From positions 62,001 to 126,000 of the forward strand of contig JBAZVN010000007.1 in NCBI GenBank assembly GCA_041660815.1: a stretch of DNA of 64,000 bases, in the 5' to 3' direction. Below are positions 18,828 through 28,153 of this stretch, in pieces. Within the stretch, counting starts at the first letter, position 1. The number at the start of each line of letters is the position of its first letter. The notes under the pieces were generated by a model. It was given only the letters and a program-made list of their open reading frames with translations. It was not told the origin of the DNA and did no database searches. This stretch comes from PALSA-1006 sp041660815. Its GTDB lineage: Bacteria; Pseudomonadota; Gammaproteobacteria; Burkholderiales; Gallionellaceae. The position numbers and the translations under genes are program-made.

Positions 18828-19071
18828 TATGAGTGCTCCTCGTATGTCAAAGCCTAGCAGCCTGTCGGACTTGAGCCGCAACCCTCGACCTCAGCGTGAT
18901 AGCAGGGTGCGCTTTTCTATTTTGCCGCGCTCACCAGGAAAAATTTCGACCGGACTTTTGTCGCAATCAGCAGTGCCACGTCCCAACGCGAGTTTTTTCA
19001 ACTCAGTGAAGTAATTGTGACCTTGCCCCTGTAATCCGCATTTCACATTCTTGCTCATTATGCGACTTTCT
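18828..19071. other. Upstream region of the binding-protein operon with possible IS end
   Basis: Contains AGCCTGTCGGACTTGAG at 18858-18874, which resembles ends of some insertion sequences, and TGTGACCTTGCCCCTG at 19016-19031, which resembles the TG-plus-C-run end of IS3-family elements just downstream of the transposase fragment. No gene is supported. Confidence 0.35.
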
Positions 19072-19257
19072 TCAACTGAGCCGCAAACCATTTTTTCTCT
19101 CAAGCATTTTTTCTCGAAACTGCATCGGACTTATGTAATTCAGTGTCGAGTGAAGTCTTTTGTGGTTGTGCAACTTCAGCCAATCAATCACTTCATCTAT
19201 CGCCTGACAATGTGTTTCAAACCGCATGTCGTAAAACCTACCCACCTTCAATAATCC
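19072..19257 (-). pseudogene. IS3-family transposase (OrfB) C-terminal remnant
   Basis: About 60 codons encode LKVGRFYDMRFETHCQAIDE, VIDWLKLHNHKRLHSTLNY and ISPMQFREKM, the very end of an IS3-type DDE integrase: the helix after the catalytic Glu and the HKRLHSTLxYxSP signature. Everything upstream (the catalytic Asp, Asp, Glu region and OrfA) is missing; similarity stops near 19257. A possible IS end lies at 19016. This is a dead fragment, not a mobile copy. Confidence 0.85.
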
Positions 19258-19833
19258 CCACGGACTGACAGCTATACAGATCAAGAGTTAGTGCCAAATT
19301 TAACTCTTTTTCCACGACTCTAATACTGAAACTATCCGTCCTATCAAGTTGCACCATTGCCTCTCAATTTTGATTACGCTTCGCCATGTTTTTGCGTTTA
19401 AAGCCAGGTCGCGCTTCACTGCCGGAATGATGAATTTTTTCGGACAATCAACATCGAAAATTTCGCTTATTTGGATATTTATTACGGCGGTGATTTACTA
19501 AGACAAGTTCTTTGCTGGCTATCATTCCCATTTGAATTCCCTTATCAATTTAGCTTGCGTGAAATCATTTTTCCTGCCCAATGCCACGCATTGCGAAAAA
19601 TTGAAAAGTCTTCAATAATTTCAATTTAAACGAGCGACGAACAATGATTTAAGACCTGTTGGAAGGAAATCAGATAATGCCGATTTTGAGATAAGAGTTA
19701 GGTGTATTTTTATAAGCAAATATTGAGGCGGTTTAGGAGAATTCAGATTGTTGTGTTTTGGCGGATATAAAGCCGCGTCTTACATCTCCATCACCTATCT
19801 ATATAGATTTTCCGATATGGTATATAGACCGCC
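19258..19833. other. Non-coding scar region
   Basis: Stops are frequent in all frames and no protein similarity is seen. AT-rich, lying between a transposase remnant and a truncated acetyltransferase gene, so probably decayed mobile or toxin-antitoxin DNA. Its only clear structure is the inverted repeat at 19724-19836. Confidence 0.5.
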
Positions 19834-19836
19834 TCA
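19724..19836. repeat. 113-bp element with 9-bp terminal inverted repeats
   Basis: TGAGGCGGT (19724-19732) is exactly complementary to ACCGCCTCA (19828-19836), and the match extends imperfectly inward (TTTA versus CTATA). The right end overlaps the stop region of the GNAT fragment. It could be a small miniature element or a chance palindrome pair. Confidence 0.4.
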
Positions 19837-20094
19837 GATGTTGGATGCTGTAGCCAATGGCAAGAATAAGGACAGCGGTGAATCTGGCAGTGGGATGAAA
19901 CCATGATGCAGATAGAAGGCAGCAGCCTTATCATTTTTTGCATCAACCAACATTGCGTAGGCAGCCATATCTGACATTAAGGAACGGGTTAGCGCATCTG
20001 CAAGCAACGCAGCGCCAAGACCTTGCCCTTTAAATTTCTCGTCGACCGCCAATCTTCCCATACGTACGGCAGGAACTAAACGAACACAATGCAA
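19834..20094 (-). pseudogene. GNAT acetyltransferase fragment (TacT-like), 5' truncated
   Basis: The 86-codon frame encodes only the C-terminal half of a GNAT fold: GRLAVDEKFKGQGLGAALL is the acetyl-CoA-binding motif A (Q/RxxGxG/A form) and FYLHHGFIPLPDSPLSLF is the closing strand typical of TacT/AtaT-like toxins of about 160-175 residues. The N-terminal strands are missing and the DNA upstream of 20095 is unrelated, so I call it a truncated gene. No DUF1778 antitoxin gene (the usual partner) is found beside it. It lies in the same scar region as the IS3 remnant, which may have caused the deletion. Confidence 0.7.
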
Positions 20095-20177
20095 CTAAAA
20101 AGAACCTACAAATCTTTACAGTATTTTAAAGAATTCACCGCAACAAAAAAGGGAATGCCACTGATCACCGCAGCCCC

Positions 20178-23100
20178 CTACGCTATACGGAAAGTGGCGA
20201 CCAATTTTGCCAATTCTTGCGCCTGCTCCTCCATTGATTCCGCAGCGGCGGCAGCTTGCTCTACCAGTGCGGCATTCTGCTGTGTCACCTCATCCATCTG
20301 GGTAATCGCCTGATTAACTTGTTCAATGCCGGTGCTTTGCTCTTTGGAGGCACTGCTGATTTCCGCCATGATGTCGGTGACACGCTTGACGGAATTCACC
20401 ACCTCATCCATCGTTTGCCCGGCTTTATCCACCAAGTCCGTGCCAATTTTGACCTTGGACACGGAATCATTAATCAGCACTTTAATCTCTTTGGCCGCTT
20501 CGGCAGAACGTTGTGCCAGATTGCGCACTTCGGCGGCAACCACCGCAAAACCACGCCCCTGCTCACCGGCACGGGCGGCTTCCACCGCCGCATTCAATGC
20601 AAGAATATTTGTCTGAAACGCGATGCTATCGATCACGCTGATGATGTCCACAATTTTGCGTGAAGATTCATTGATGGAGGTCATGGTATGCACCACTTGG
20701 CCGACCACTTCGCCGCCCTGACGCGCAATTTCAGAAGCGCCTGCCGCCAGTTGATTGGCTTGCTGGGCATTTTCGGCATTCTGCTTTACCGTCGAAGTGA
20801 GCTCTTCCATGCTGGCCGCCGTTTCTTCCAGACTGGAGGCCTGCTGTTCGGTACGTTGCGACAAATCAGTATTACCGGAAGCAATCTCACGCGAAGCGGT
20901 ACTGATCGTATCACTGGCTTCTTTGATGCGGCTGATCACTGCAGTAAGTTGCTCGGCCGTCGCATTGGAATCATCCTTAACTTTACCGAAAGTGCCCTGA
21001 TAATCATTGCTAATGCGATCTGTTAAATCACCCTGCGCAAGCGCAGCTAACATGCGCGCAATTTCCTGCAAGCTTTGATCGGAGGTGGCCACCAACTGGT
21101 TAATCCCTTCCGACAACTCGCGCATAAATCCATCTTTATCATTTAAATTCAATCGCTTAGATAAATCTCCCTGGCGTGCCGAAAGGACGATATCACGCAC
21201 TTCACTTTCGATCTTCATCTCCTGCGTGGCATCTATCCATTCCACCGCAGTGCCCAAGCGTTGCCCTGTTTCATTGGTCACCGGCAGCGCGGCCAACTTA
21301 AAAGTACGATCTCCGATACGCACTGTCGCGCGATGCAAGCCCTGCAAGTTTTGCAACAAACCGCGCTGATGCGCCGCATTTTTATGAAAAGCATCGAAGT
21401 TACTGCCCAGCACCTTGTCCGCGCGAAAGTTCGGCATAACGGTACGAATACTGGCTTCACTTTCGTCAAACATTTTTTGAATCGCTTTGTTCAGATAAAT
21501 AATTTTTCCATCGGTATTGGCGATCGCCACATTGGCCGTTGAATTATCCAGCGCCGCTTTCACCCGCAAAGCCTCGGCGGCAGTACGCTGGCTATCGCGA
21601 ATCATGTAATTGATCGTGTCCTTCATGTTTTTAATAGCCGCCATCAAACTGCTGCTATCTCCAACACGCGTGTTTACTGAAACACTAAAATCTCCCGAGG
21701 CAACGGCATTGGCCACCGATCTGGCGTAACTCGGTTCCCCGCCCAATTCCTGCAACAACACCCGAATCAACCAAATTCCAAACAACACCGTTGCAATTAA
21801 AATACCCAGGGTAATTGCCAGATATAACTGTAGCTGGTGGGTTGCCTGCTTCTCCAGCCGATCCGCCAAGCCATATAAATCTTCGGACAGAAAATCCTCT
21901 ACCTGCTTCATTGCATCAATTTTTTGGGTAATCGCTTTGAACCAGTCGCCGGGCAACACACCAAAGCCGCCGGTGGTGGCTTTATCAATGGCAATTTTAC
22001 GGAAAGCATCAACCTTATTCACAACGTCACCGCTGAGTTTTTCCTGATAAAAATTCAGCGCGGGTTTGCTTGCATAGGACTGAAACACTTCAAAATAACT
22101 TTTCTGATTGGCCACCAAGCCGATGAAACGCTGGAACGCCACCCACTCAAAACTATCCGCCGCAAATGCGCCGTTTACCGTGGCACGCTCCCGCCCCGCC
22201 ATTTCCTTACCATTTAAAAACATCAAATACGCCGTCGTGCCGCGCGTTAGCTGTTCATTGGTACCGACTTTGGCACTATACGAAATCACTTCCAGCCAAG
22301 CACTGATCATATCGGTATAAAAATCAAACGAAGCCTTGGGTGCAAATTTCAGTTCACCAATTGCCCTGCGATTAACTTCCAGCGCCTCCATTTTCGTGAA
22401 TGCTGCTGCGAGCGTGGCACGGAAGCCCTCGTCCAATTCGGCATTGCTCATGGCTGTCGCCAAGATCCTTAATTCGGCAATGGCGTTATCGGTTATAGCT
22501 CGCTGCGCCGGCATCTCACTGGCAAAATTCGCCCCTTTTGAGCCGATATAGCCGGCTGACATACCGCGTTCTTTTTGCGCTTCGTGAATGACTGCGCTGG
22601 ACTTGACCGCCAAGGTAGTGAGCTGCTTGGTCGTTTGCATTTCATTCAGGGTGGCAGACTTTTCCAGAACACTTGCAACAGAAAAATACAGCAACCCCAA
22701 AATGGGCAACAACAACATCAAAGAGAGCCTTAATTTCAACGGCATGCGCGATAATATCGAGTGTTCATTGGCATGCAAATTTACACGTTTACCGGCACGC
22801 AGCGCGGCATAAGTATTTTCCGCCAGCGCAATTTCGCTAGGCTCCGCACGCCGCCTTACCGAGGTGTATCCGATAATTTCTTTGCCCTGATGGATAGGCG
22901 TCACATGCGCATGAACCCAATAATGATCGCCGTTTTTACAGCGATTTTTTACAATACCCTGCCACCCATTTCCGGCTTTAACCGTCGCCCACAAATCCTC
23001 GAATGCCTGCGGCGGCATATCCGGATGGCGCACAATGTTGTGCGATTGCCCGACCAATTCCTGCTCGGTGAATCCGCTAATTTCCACGAATTCAGGATTG

Positions 23101-23198
23101 ACGAAAGTGATAACGCCTTTCTTGTCGGTCTTGGTAACAATGGTTACATTTTCACCAAGCAAAACTTCTTTTTGGGTGACTGGCGTATTGATCTTCAT
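20178..23198 (-). CDS. Methyl-accepting chemotaxis protein with PAS and NIT domains
   Basis: A 1006-residue chemoreceptor. Residues about 15-115 form an Aer-like PAS domain (GVITFVNPEFVEISGFTEQE; IIGYTSVRRR). A membrane helix (about 157-175) opens an NIT (nitrate/nitrite-sensing) domain of about 180-440, recognised by IHEAQKERGMSAGYIGSKG; a second helix (about 460-480) leads to HAMP, a further PAS (about 550-650), another HAMP-like unit and the signalling tip with GRGFAVVAAEVRNLAQRSAEAA and AFQTNILALNAAVEAARAG. No CheR-tethering pentapeptide at the C-terminus. AGGGA lies 7 bases before the ATG. cheW lies 16 bases upstream, so the pair is cotranscribed; the predicted inputs are redox/energy state and an anion such as nitrate. 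Confidence 0.9.
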   Translation of the reverse strand: MKINTPVTQKEVLLGENVTIVTKTDKKGVITFVNPEFVEISGFTEQELVGQSHNIVRHPDMPPQAFEDLWATVKAGNGWQGIVKNRCKNGDHYWVHAHVTPIHQGKEIIGYTSVRRRAEPSEIALAENTYAALRAGKRVNLHANEHSILSRMPLKLRLSLMLLLPILGLLYFSVASVLEKSATLNEMQTTKQLTTLAVKSSAVIHEAQKERGMSAGYIGSKGANFASEMPAQRAITDNAIAELRILATAMSNAELDEGFRATLAAAFTKMEALEVNRRAIGELKFAPKASFDFYTDMISAWLEVISYSAKVGTNEQLTRGTTAYLMFLNGKEMAGRERATVNGAFAADSFEWVAFQRFIGLVANQKSYFEVFQSYASKPALNFYQEKLSGDVVNKVDAFRKIAIDKATTGGFGVLPGDWFKAITQKIDAMKQVEDFLSEDLYGLADRLEKQATHQLQLYLAITLGILIATVLFGIWLIRVLLQELGGEPSYARSVANAVASGDFSVSVNTRVGDSSSLMAAIKNMKDTINYMIRDSQRTAAEALRVKAALDNSTANVAIANTDGKIIYLNKAIQKMFDESEASIRTVMPNFRADKVLGSNFDAFHKNAAHQRGLLQNLQGLHRATVRIGDRTFKLAALPVTNETGQRLGTAVEWIDATQEMKIESEVRDIVLSARQGDLSKRLNLNDKDGFMRELSEGINQLVATSDQSLQEIARMLAALAQGDLTDRISNDYQGTFGKVKDDSNATAEQLTAVISRIKEASDTISTASREIASGNTDLSQRTEQQASSLEETAASMEELTSTVKQNAENAQQANQLAAGASEIARQGGEVVGQVVHTMTSINESSRKIVDIISVIDSIAFQTNILALNAAVEAARAGEQGRGFAVVAAEVRNLAQRSAEAAKEIKVLINDSVSKVKIGTDLVDKAGQTMDEVVNSVKRVTDIMAEISSASKEQSTGIEQVNQAITQMDEVTQQNAALVEQAAAAAESMEEQAQELAKLVATFRIA

Positions 23199-23214
23199 AA
23201 TAGATCCCTAATAG

Positions 23215-23706
23215 TTAAGCAACGACCGCGTCCATCAATTCCATATCGCGGCTGGACATCAGCTTCTCGATATCCACCAGAATCAACATGCGTTGATCGA
23301 TGGTACCCAGGCCCATGATGTAACGCGTATCGAGCGAGGTGGACAAGGAAGGTGCCGCTTTAATCTGTTCATGCGTCAGTGTCAGCACATCGGACACGCT
23401 ATCCACCACCACGCCAACCACGCGGGTGCTCAGATTCAAAATAATCACCACGGTAAGTTCGTTGTAGGTAACGGTGCCCAGATTAAATTTGATGCGCAAA
23501 TCCACAATCGGCACGATGATGCCGCGCAGATTGATCACGCCTTTGATAAACGACGGCGTGTTGGCGATGGCGGTCACCGCATCGTAGCCGCGAATTTCCT
23601 GCACTTTAAGAATATCCATGCCGTATTCTTCGGCACCCAGTGTGAAGGTCAGAAACTCGCCTCCGGCGGTGCCGCTGGTGTTTGCAATAACAGTATCTGT
23701 TGCCAT
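23215..23706 (-). CDS. cheW: Chemotaxis coupling protein CheW
   Basis: A 163-residue CheW-only protein linking receptors to CheA. It shows FLTFTLGAEEYGMDILKVQE, INLRGIIVPIVDLRIKF and VVDSVSDVLTL, which are the conserved beta-barrel segments including the NLRG turn that contacts CheA and receptors. GGAGAACAAC precedes the ATG. It is placed between two chemoreceptor genes on the same strand, but CheA, CheY, CheR and CheB are not in the window, so it must work with a chemotaxis core encoded elsewhere. Confidence 0.95.
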   Translation of the reverse strand: MATDTVIANTSGTAGGEFLTFTLGAEEYGMDILKVQEIRGYDAVTAIANTPSFIKGVINLRGIIVPIVDLRIKFNLGTVTYNELTVVIILNLSTRVVGVVVDSVSDVLTLTHEQIKAAPSLSTSLDTRYIMGLGTIDQRMLILVDIEKLMSSRDMELMDAVVA

Positions 23707-23826
23707 GTTGTTCTCCTTAGACTTCTATCTCGCCTGAATTGTGCCCGGTGCAGTGCAACCTTTTAGAGTGCACTGATATGTCGGCGCGTTTTTGATTTTG
23801 ATTGCGAAGTATTTCAAAACCGGCGG

Positions 23827-23928
23827 AGTCATGCCTCCGCACTCCAAATTAGTTTTTGTGGACGACAAATTTATCTGCACTCCAAACTGTTTTTTGTGGG
23901 CGGCAAATTTATCTGTCGCCCACAAAAA
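23827..23928. repeat. REP-like unit plus 25-bp direct repeats and hairpin
   Basis: 23829-23849 carries the complement of the GGAGTGCGGAGGCATGACTC repeat also seen at 48166-48287. It is followed by two 25-bp direct repeats (23853-23877 and 23891-23915, 2 mismatches, 38 bp apart). The second starts a perfect 12-bp stem TTTTTGTGGGCG (23891-23902) with CGCCCACAAAAA (23917-23928). No T run in either direction, so not a standard terminator. It lies between the second receptor gene and cheW. Confidence 0.6.
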
Positions 23929-23946
23929 GCGCATTCATTTTGGATC

Positions 23947-26241
23947 TTAAAACTCTTCCCACTCTTCTTCGCCACCTTCTTTGGCGGGCTTGCTGGGGAG
24001 CGCTTTAGGTTTACCAGCCGGAGCCGCGTGTCTCTTGGCTGGCGCGGCGGGATGTTTGGCTGCGGGTTTAGCCGCGGCGCGCGCGGCGGTTGGCGCCACA
24101 ATACGGGCTTGTCCCATCGCGCTGTTGTCCATCTTGAAAACGCTGACGGCACGGGTGAGGTTCTGCGCTTCTTCTTCCAGAGATTCGGCTGCGGCAGCGG
24201 CTTCTTCCACCAAGGCGGCATTTTGCTGGGTGACTTCGTCCATCTGGGTGATGGCCTGGTTCACTTGTTCAATACCGGTGCTTTGTTCGGCGGACGCGGC
24301 GCTGATTTCACTCATGATGTCGGTGACGCGTTTAACGGCATTCACAATCTCTTCCATGGTCTTGCCGGCGTCATCCACCAGCTTGGTGCCGATTTCCACT
24401 TTCTCGGTCGAGTCGCCGATCAGGGTTTTGATTTCCTTGGCGGCAGCGGCGGAGCGCTGTGCCAAGTTGCGCACTTCGGCGGCCACTACGGCGAAGCCCC
24501 GGCCCTGCTCACCGGCACGCGCGGCCTCAACGGCTGCATTCAAGGCCAGAATGTTGGTCTGGAAGGCAATGCCGTCAATGACACTGATGATGTCCACGAT
24601 CTTGCGGCTGGATTCGTTGATGGAGGACATGGTGCCCACCACTTCTTGAACCACGGCGCCACCTTTTTGCGCCACGGCGCTGGCGTTGCTCGCCAACTGA
24701 TTCGCTTGTTTGGCATTGTCGGCGTTCTGCTTCACGGTGGAAGTGAGCTCTTCCATGCTGGCGGCAGTTTCTTCCAGGCTGGAGGCTTGCTCTTCGGTGC
24801 GTTGTGACAGGTCGGTGTTGCCCGAAGCGATTTCTTTGGAGGCTGTGCCAATGGAATCCACCGAAACGCGTACATCGCTAACTAGGGTCTTGAGGTTGTC
24901 GACGGTGGTGTTGACGGCGTCTTTAGTTTGTCCAAACAGTCCGGCGTAATCTTTTTCGATTTTCTGGGTCAGATCGGCATCGGCCAGTGCTTTGGCCACA
25001 CGCATGACGTCACGTAATCCGGTATCCGATACGTCAGACAGTTGGTTGAGCAGTTCGGACAGGGTTTTGGTATAGCCCTGCTTGCCGTTCATGTCCATCT
25101 TGGTACTGAAGTTGCCGCGAATCGCGGCGTCTTCCACGATATTTTTGATTTCGTCGACAATTTTGCTCAGGGAGTCGACGGTGCTGTTTACACCAGCCTT
25201 GGTCTGACCAAATACGCCGGGATAATCTTTAGTGATCTTCTGCGACAGGTCGCCATTAGCCAAGGCGGTCGCGACGCGGGTCACATCGTCCATTGCGGTA
25301 CCGGTAATGTTGGAGAGCTGATTCAGCAACTCGGACAGTTCTTTGGTGTAGCCTGCCTTTCCGTTCAAATCCATCTTGGTGCTAAAACTGCCGCGAACCG
25401 CTGCGTCTTCGACGATATTTTTGATCTCGGCAACAATCCGGGTCAGATTGCTTTGCATGGTTTGCATCGCGACCAAAAGCTTGCCTACTTCGTCCTGACT
25501 GGTAATGGTGATCTGACTGGTCAAGTCTCCGGCGGCAATCTTGCCTGCCACATCCATCGCCGACTGCAGGCCGCGACCGATACCGCGTATCAGCATAATG
25601 CCCATCCAAGCTGCCAAGGCGATACCCAGCAACATCATGCTAATCGCAATGACACGCGCGGAGTTATATCCCGCTTCGGATTTTTCGTATTCTTCCTTGG
25701 CGACATTGACCTGCAAATTCTTCAGCTCATCGGCCAAGTCCATGGCCTTGATCCCCGTGGGGCCAACCACCTTGACCATCTGTGCATTGCCCTCGGCATA
25801 GTGCCCCTGCTTGTAGAGATCCATGGCGACCAGCAATCCCTCCTTGACGAACTCTTTGCGTGCCGTCACATATTCGTCGGCCAACTTCTTTTCATCGGGA
25901 GTCATGTAGCTTGCAGCGTAGGCTTCCCATGTCTTGCCGATCTCGGCAATATTTTTCTCTATCTTATCGGTATGCACAGAGATCGAATGATCATGCAACT
26001 TGCTTTCTTCCATGCGCGGATCGTGCATGCTGGACAGATGAAGCTGGCGAATATTTTCGGCCATGAGATCGGAGATTTCAGCAATCTGCCCCAATGGGAT
26101 GGCGCGATCCAGATACACCGTGCGCAAGCCATCATTGCTCTTCGACATGCCCCACAAACCGTAGGAACCAATCACAATCAGCAACACCGACAGAAAACTG
26201 ATGACCAGCACCAGTCGCGTTTTAATGGTTAAATTATTCAT
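23947..26241 (-). CDS. Methyl-accepting chemotaxis protein with 4HB sensor and HAMP repeats
   Basis: A chemoreceptor of about 764 residues. TM1 (about 10-30) and TM2 (about 190-210) enclose a four-helix-bundle (4HB_MCP) periplasmic sensor. Then come HAMP (IAAGDLTSQITI) and two or three repeated units of about 90 residues built on VEDAA-RG-FSTKMD and SELLNQLS plus DYPGVFGQTK, each resembling a HAMP-linked module. The signalling tip has AFQTNILALNAAVEAARAG and GRGFAVVAAEVRNLAQRSAAAA. The C-terminus is an Ala/Lys/Pro linker ending EEEWEEF, similar to the NWETF peptide that recruits CheR/CheB. Start ATG 26241 has GGGAG 6 bases upstream; a frame start at 26304 does not. Confidence 0.9.
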   Translation of the reverse strand: MNNLTIKTRLVLVISFLSVLLIVIGSYGLWGMSKSNDGLRTVYLDRAIPLGQIAEISDLMAENIRQLHLSSMHDPRMEESKLHDHSISVHTDKIEKNIAEIGKTWEAYAASYMTPDEKKLADEYVTARKEFVKEGLLVAMDLYKQGHYAEGNAQMVKVVGPTGIKAMDLADELKNLQVNVAKEEYEKSEAGYNSARVIAISMMLLGIALAAWMGIMLIRGIGRGLQSAMDVAGKIAAGDLTSQITITSQDEVGKLLVAMQTMQSNLTRIVAEIKNIVEDAAVRGSFSTKMDLNGKAGYTKELSELLNQLSNITGTAMDDVTRVATALANGDLSQKITKDYPGVFGQTKAGVNSTVDSLSKIVDEIKNIVEDAAIRGNFSTKMDMNGKQGYTKTLSELLNQLSDVSDTGLRDVMRVAKALADADLTQKIEKDYAGLFGQTKDAVNTTVDNLKTLVSDVRVSVDSIGTASKEIASGNTDLSQRTEEQASSLEETAASMEELTSTVKQNADNAKQANQLASNASAVAQKGGAVVQEVVGTMSSINESSRKIVDIISVIDGIAFQTNILALNAAVEAARAGEQGRGFAVVAAEVRNLAQRSAAAAKEIKTLIGDSTEKVEIGTKLVDDAGKTMEEIVNAVKRVTDIMSEISAASAEQSTGIEQVNQAITQMDEVTQQNAALVEEAAAAAESLEEEAQNLTRAVSVFKMDNSAMGQARIVAPTAARAAAKPAAKHPAAPAKRHAAPAGKPKALPSKPAKEGGEEEWEEF

Positions 26242-26353
26242 TGCTGCTCCCTTGTTAAAGTAAAAATACTCAACTACAAAATAGTGCCGCGCCAAAACAT
26301 TCAATACTTAAGAATCTAATAGTTGCTGATTATCCCCCTCTTGCAAAAAAATG

Positions 26354-27601
26354 TTAATAACGGTTTTGCATTAATTCCCAAGAAATTTCCAACTCGATAC
26401 GCTCTTCCATCGTCCACCATCCCCCGCCCAAGGCATGATACAAACCGATGGCACAGGCCAGATGTTTAGCTCGCGCCTGAATTAAATCAAGCGAAGCCAA
26501 CAGGGAATTCTGCTCGGCAATAAGTACCTCAGTGTAATCAACCTGCCTTGCCAAATACTGCTGTTGCGCGAGCTTATATTCTTCGCGCCGCCCGACTTCC
26601 AGCGCACTGGCAATGTTAAATTCAAGCGCGCCATTATGCATAGCCGATATTACATTTTGAATATTTTTAGTGGCTGCCGTCAGGGTACTAGAATACCCTG
26701 TACCCGTCGCCGACCTCTCCAACAGCGCAGCCTGAATGTCGGGTCTTTGAGCGAACAGGCGCACTGATATTTCTTCGGGCAATACTTCGTCAAGCCGCAA
26801 CGCTTTAAAATCTTCGCTTTCCGGCAATTCTGCATCGGCTGCAATTCCAAGCAATATACGGCGCAGTTCGCGCACCTGCTCAAAATGCTGCTTCAACACC
26901 TGTAAAGCCTGAGTTGAGCGCTGCATCACCTCCTGCCTTTGTGCAACTGAAGCCAAACTATCGACCCCGGCCATTTGACGTTTGCGCGCGATAGTCCATA
27001 AATTCTGGTCAATCGCTGCATATTTCCTGAATAAAGCCAACTGTGCTCGCAGCGAGGCTTCATACACCAGCGTTCCGATTAAATTGCTGACCAGCGTTTG
27101 GTAAGTAGCCACCAATTGCAGTTGGCGCACTTCGAGCGCAACAGACGCTGAACTGCTTGGAACGTTGTGCAAAAGTTCCGGCAAAAAACCTACCGCAAAT
27201 TGATCAGTATGGAAATCGTAATAGGCTTGTCCGATAAAAGTGGCCGGGGTCGGGGCTGCATCATCCAGTTCAAGTACTAATTTACCCGGGTGTTGCGGTG
27301 CTTCTATCACACGCAATTTATTGTGAAATATACCCATGCGAATAATTTCACTTTGCTGTGCATTGAGCAGGGTTTGCTGTGCATCGGCAACCGTGGGACT
27401 GGCACTAATTGATTGCTCAATTAAGGTGTTAATTTTTGACGAATGGAGCATTCTCCACCAATCAAATTGCATGTTCAATTGCGCGTCGCGCCGCTGCATG
27501 ACTTGCTCGACGGACAGCGGAGTTTCAGCCCGGGCAGGGATTAAAAACCCGCACATTACTGTCAGGCTAATAATGAAAAATAATTGTTTTATAAAATTCA
27601 C
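26354..27601 (-). CDS. Outer-membrane efflux (TolC/OprM-like) protein, short and orphan
   Basis: A 415-residue protein with a signal peptide ending near IPARAETPL. The helical repeats and the C-terminal LYHALGGGWW are hallmarks of RND outer-membrane factors of the OprM/NodT group; RLFAQRPDIQAALLE is the family QRPDI motif. Typical members have 450-490 residues and a lipid-anchored Cys; here the protein is shorter and the VMCG site is a poor lipobox. Both beta-barrel loops seem reduced and the second repeat shortened (about residues 275-330). No RND pump or adaptor is adjacent, so it either works with a pump encoded elsewhere or has been repurposed. Confidence 0.8.
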   Translation of the reverse strand: MNFIKQLFFIISLTVMCGFLIPARAETPLSVEQVMQRRDAQLNMQFDWWRMLHSSKINTLIEQSISASPTVADAQQTLLNAQQSEIIRMGIFHNKLRVIEAPQHPGKLVLELDDAAPTPATFIGQAYYDFHTDQFAVGFLPELLHNVPSSSASVALEVRQLQLVATYQTLVSNLIGTLVYEASLRAQLALFRKYAAIDQNLWTIARKRQMAGVDSLASVAQRQEVMQRSTQALQVLKQHFEQVRELRRILLGIAADAELPESEDFKALRLDEVLPEEISVRLFAQRPDIQAALLERSATGTGYSSTLTAATKNIQNVISAMHNGALEFNIASALEVGRREEYKLAQQQYLARQVDYTEVLIAEQNSLLASLDLIQARAKHLACAIGLYHALGGGWWTMEERIELEISWELMQNRY

Positions 27602-27782
27602 GAAAGTAGAGATCGATAAACAATTTTTATGACGATAGATTAATTTTACTTGATCCTGAAATAATCAATTGCCCGAAAAGCGATATTTTTCAGGCAAATA
27701 TTAAATATATTTCAGAGATCTGGTATCTATCCACAAATCCCATTAACATGCGCGACCATCAATATTTGGACGGGAGAGAAAC

Positions 27783-28136
27783 ATGGGCATGATGTCGCAT
27801 CCATTGCTAATTGCAGCGACGATGCTGATCATTTCCAACCTTTTTATGACATTTGCCTGGTATGGCCATCTGAAAAATTTGGCCCATTCTCCGTGGTATG
27901 TGGCGGCGCTTGTCAGCTGGGGAATTGCCCTGTTCGAATATATGTTGCAGGTGCCGGCCAACCGCATTGGCTACACGGCGCTCAGCCTGGGACAACTCAA
28001 AATTTTACAGGAGGTAATCACCCTGTCGGTTTTCGTTCCTTTTGCCGTGCTGTATATGGATCAACCGTTAAAATTGGATTATCTGTATGCAGCGCTGTGC
28101 ATGATGGGCGCGGTTTATTTTATTTTTAGGACGTAA
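27783..28136 (+). CDS. DMT-family membrane protein (DUF486)
   Basis: A 117-residue inner-membrane protein with four predicted helices (about 8-26, 36-54, 66-88, 96-114). FMTFAWYGHLKN, ALFEYMLQVPANRIGY and LGQLKILQEVITL are strongly conserved in the DUF486 family, which belongs to the drug/metabolite transporter fold; the substrate is unknown. GGGAGAAAC precedes the ATG. It is 17 bases before mpl, so the two may be cotranscribed, although no functional link is known. Confidence 0.85.
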   Translation: MGMMSHPLLIAATMLIISNLFMTFAWYGHLKNLAHSPWYVAALVSWGIALFEYMLQVPANRIGYTALSLGQLKILQEVITLSVFVPFAVLYMDQPLKLDYLYAALCMMGAVYFIFRT

Positions 28137-28153
28137 GTTTAGGACACACGCTA

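Noticed and set aside
18858..18874. AGCCTGTCGGACTTGAG as an intact insertion sequence end
   Set aside because: No transposase or matching opposite end could be linked to it, so it is mentioned only as a possibility.
25042..26232. 396-codon plus-strand frame opposite the chemoreceptor
   Set aside because: Its residues mirror the antisense of the HAMP/4HB region (His/Gly/Gln-rich, no motif); the minus-strand receptor is certain.
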